This document shows, one piece after another, positions 62,251-64,000 of a stretch of DNA of 64,000 bases. Position numbers and translations under genes: made by a program. Positions within the stretch are counted from its first letter, which is position 1. Each line of letters starts with the position of its first letter. Under the pieces are notes generated by a model, which was not told where the DNA came from, did no database searches, and saw nothing but the letters and a program-made list of their open reading frames with translations. Location of the stretch: NCBI RefSeq assembly GCF_007035645.1, contig NZ_AP019632.1, positions 4,464,001-4,528,000 on the forward strand. Reading direction: 5' to 3'. The stretch is from Enterobacter asburiae. Its GTDB lineage: Bacteria > Pseudomonadota > Gammaproteobacteria > Enterobacterales > Enterobacteriaceae.

Positions 62251-63261
62251 ATGAAACGTGAACTTGCTATCGAGTTTTCCCGCGTCACCGAAGCGGCCGC
62301 CCTCGCAGGCTATAAATGGCTGGGTCGTGGCGATAAAAATACCGCAGACGGCGCAGCCGTCCATGCCATGCGTATTGTACTTAACCAGGTCAACATTGAC
62401 GGCACCATCGTGATCGGCGAAGGCGAGATCGACGAAGCGCCGATGCTCTACATCGGTGAAAAAGTCGGTACCGGCAAAGGCGATGCCGTGGATATCGCGG
62501 TTGACCCGATCGAAGGCACCCGCATGACGGCGATGGGTCAGGCCAATGCGTTAGCGGTGCTGGCCGTGGGCGATAAGGGTTGCTTCCTCAACGCGCCGGA
62601 CATGTACATGGAAAAGCTGATTGTCGGTCCTGGCGCAAAAGGCGCAATCGACCTTAGCCTGCCGCTGGAAGAGAACCTGCACAACATCGCCAAAGCCCTG
62701 GGCAAACCCCTTAGCGAACTTACCGTGACGATTCTGGCGAAACCGCGCCACGACGCCACTATCGCGCAAATGCAAAAGCTCGGCGTGCGCGTGTTTGCTA
62801 TTCCTGACGGTGACGTTGCCGCCTCGATCCTGACCTGCATGCCGGACAGCGAAGTCGACGTGCTGTACGGCATCGGTGGCGCGCCGGAAGGTGTGGTCTC
62901 CGCGGCAGTGATCCGCGCGCTGGATGGCGATATGCAGGCCCGTCTGCTGCCCCGCCATGAGGTGAAAGGCGACAGCGAAGAGAACCGCCGTATCGGGGAA
63001 AACGAGCTGGCGCGCTGCGAAGCGATGGGCATCGAGGCCAATAAAGTGCTGGCTCTGGACGAGATGGCGCGTAGCGATAACGTTGTCTTCTCGGCGACCG
63101 GCATCACCAAAGGCGATCTGCTGGACGGCATCACCCGCAAGGGCAATATGGCCACCACTGAAACCCTGCTGATCCGCGGTAAATCACGCACCATTCGCCG
63201 CATCCAGTCTATCCACTATCTCGACCGCAAAGACCCGGACGTGCAGACGCACATTCTGTAA
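62251..63261 (+). CDS. glpX: Fructose-1,6-bisphosphatase class II
   Basis: Mn-dependent class II FBPase supporting gluconeogenesis from glycerol. ATG at 62251 gives 336 residues, the E. coli length. Metal and phosphate-binding motifs of the Li-sensitive phosphatase fold: GEGEIDEAPML near 57, DIAVDPIEGTRMTAMG near 81-96. Third gene of the glpFKX group, though the repeat in the 173-base gap may reduce read-through or affect mRNA stability. Confidence 0.97.
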   Translation: MKRELAIEFSRVTEAAALAGYKWLGRGDKNTADGAAVHAMRIVLNQVNIDGTIVIGEGEIDEAPMLYIGEKVGTGKGDAVDIAVDPIEGTRMTAMGQANALAVLAVGDKGCFLNAPDMYMEKLIVGPGAKGAIDLSLPLEENLHNIAKALGKPLSELTVTILAKPRHDATIAQMQKLGVRVFAIPDGDVAASILTCMPDSEVDVLYGIGGAPEGVVSAAVIRALDGDMQARLLPRHEVKGDSEENRRIGENELARCEAMGIEANKVLALDEMARSDNVVFSATGITKGDLLDGITRKGNMATTETLLIRGKSRTIRRIQSIHYLDRKDPDVQTHIL

Positions 63262-63281
63262 AACCGTTTGATCGATAGAGC

Positions 63282-63305
63282 TTTCCGGCCCTGACGGGCT
63301 GGAAA
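63282..63305. terminator. Stem-loop between glpX and fpr
   Basis: TTTCCGGCCC / GGGCTGGAAA inverted repeat 20 bases after glpX, without a T-run; candidate terminator. Confidence 0.55.
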
Positions 63306-63357
63306 TTGTCACCACAAGTACGGAAGATAGAACAGAGAAACAGCACAGGAGAAGATC

Positions 63358-64000
63358 ATGGCGGACTGGGTAACAGGTAAAGTCACAAAGGTACAGTTCT
63401 GGACCGATGCGCTATTTAGTCTCACCGTACATGCTCCCGTTCACCCGTTTAAAGCCGGGCAATTTGCGAAGCTGGGGCTGGACGTCGACGGCGAGCGCGT
63501 GCAGCGCGCCTACTCTTACGTTAACGCGCCTGATAACCCGGACCTCGAGTTCTATCTGGTCACCGTTCCTGACGGTAAGCTCAGCCCGCGCCTTGCCGCC
63601 CTTAAGCCCGGCGACGAGGTGCAAATTGTGAGTGAAGCGGCAGGCTTCTTTGTGCTCGAAGAGATCCCTGACTGCGACACGCTCTGGATGCTGGCAACCG
63701 GTACGGCCATCGGCCCTTATCTCTCTATTTTGCAGTACGGCAAAGATCTGGAGCGCTTTAAAAACATCGTGCTGGTTCACGCTGCGCGCTACGCTGCAGA
63801 CCTGAGCTATTTGCCGCAAATGCAGGCGCTGGAGCAGCAGTACGGCGGAAAGCTAAAGATTCAGACGGTTGTCAGCCGCGAAACCGTAGCAGGAGCGCTT
63901 ACCGGCCGCGTGCCGGCGTTAATTGAGAGTGGAGCCCTGGAAGACGCGGTGGGTTTGCCGCTGAACGCTGAAACCAGCCACGTCATGCTGTGCGGCAACC
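63358..64000 (+). CDS. fpr: Ferredoxin/flavodoxin-NADP+ reductase, 3' end cut
   Basis: FAD enzyme passing electrons from NADPH to flavodoxin or ferredoxin, used to activate anaerobic and radical enzymes and in the oxidative stress response. 214 of about 248 codons are visible. ATG at 63358 with AGGAGAAG upstream. FAD-binding RAYSYVN near 50 and the NADP-binding ATGTAIGPYLSI near 113 are present. The E. coli gene is in the SoxRS regulon; no SoxS box was identified by eye here. Confidence 0.97.
   Translation, partial: MADWVTGKVTKVQFWTDALFSLTVHAPVHPFKAGQFAKLGLDVDGERVQRAYSYVNAPDNPDLEFYLVTVPDGKLSPRLAALKPGDEVQIVSEAAGFFVLEEIPDCDTLWMLATGTAIGPYLSILQYGKDLERFKNIVLVHAARYAADLSYLPQMQALEQQYGGKLKIQTVVSRETVAGALTGRVPALIESGALEDAVGLPLNAETSHVMLCGN

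Overview
This is an enterobacterial chromosome segment, most likely Enterobacter or a very close relative (Lelliottia, Leclercia, Klebsiella). Nearly every gene has a recognisable, full-length E. coli counterpart, usually with the same length and the same unusual start codon. GC content is moderately high, REP and box C-like palindromes sit between genes, and the rRNA operon has the standard enterobacterial layout. Both ends cut a gene: trxA on the left and fpr on the right. I see no prophage, insertion sequence, integron or CRISPR array.

Region 1 (1-18.4 kb) is the trxA/rhlB/gppA/rep/ppiC neighbourhood followed by the isoleucine-valine block. The block consists of ilvC with its divergent activator ilvY, and the attenuated operon ilvL-ilvG-M-E-D-A, then yifB (comM), maoP and the regulator hdfR. 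ilvG is intact, so acetohydroxy acid synthase II should be made. ppiC is preceded by a second, diverged parvulin gene.

Region 2 (18.4-24.1 kb) is one complete rRNA operon on the minus strand: P1/P2 promoters, boxA, 16S, tRNA-Ile, tRNA-Ala, 23S, 5S, tRNA-Asp, tRNA-Trp, terminator. On its downstream side lies the neighbourhood of E. coli rrnC (hdfR-maoP-yifB-ilv). On its upstream side lies the neighbourhood of E. coli rrnB (murI-btuB-trmA). The operon is therefore a junction between two blocks that are far apart in E. coli.

Region 3 (24.1-50.3 kb) runs murI, btuB with a cobalamin riboswitch, trmA, yijD, fabR, sthA, oxyR/oxyS, the arginine cluster argH-B-C and argE, ppc, yijO, fsaB-gldA, katG, metF, metL-metB, metJ and rpmE. 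Control sites are visible: OxyR half-sites upstream of oxyR/oxyS, ARG boxes between argC and argE, and MetJ box arrays at metF and metB/metJ. A further candidate MetJ array lies at btuB/trmA. The frw/ptsA/pfl genes that separate yijO and fsaB in E. coli, and yijE/yijF, are absent.

Region 4 (50.3-64 kb) carries priA, cytR, ftsN, the heat-shock protease pair hslVU (sigma-32 promoter overlapping the ftsN stop), menA, rraA, an unrecognised 35-residue gene with its own terminator, zapB, the glycerol operon glpF-glpK-glpX, and the start of fpr.

The window is mostly core metabolism and information processing. The points I consider least expected are the rRNA-operon junction, the tandem ppiC pair, the small gene between rraA and zapB, the MetJ-like boxes at btuB, and the divergent OxyS loops.
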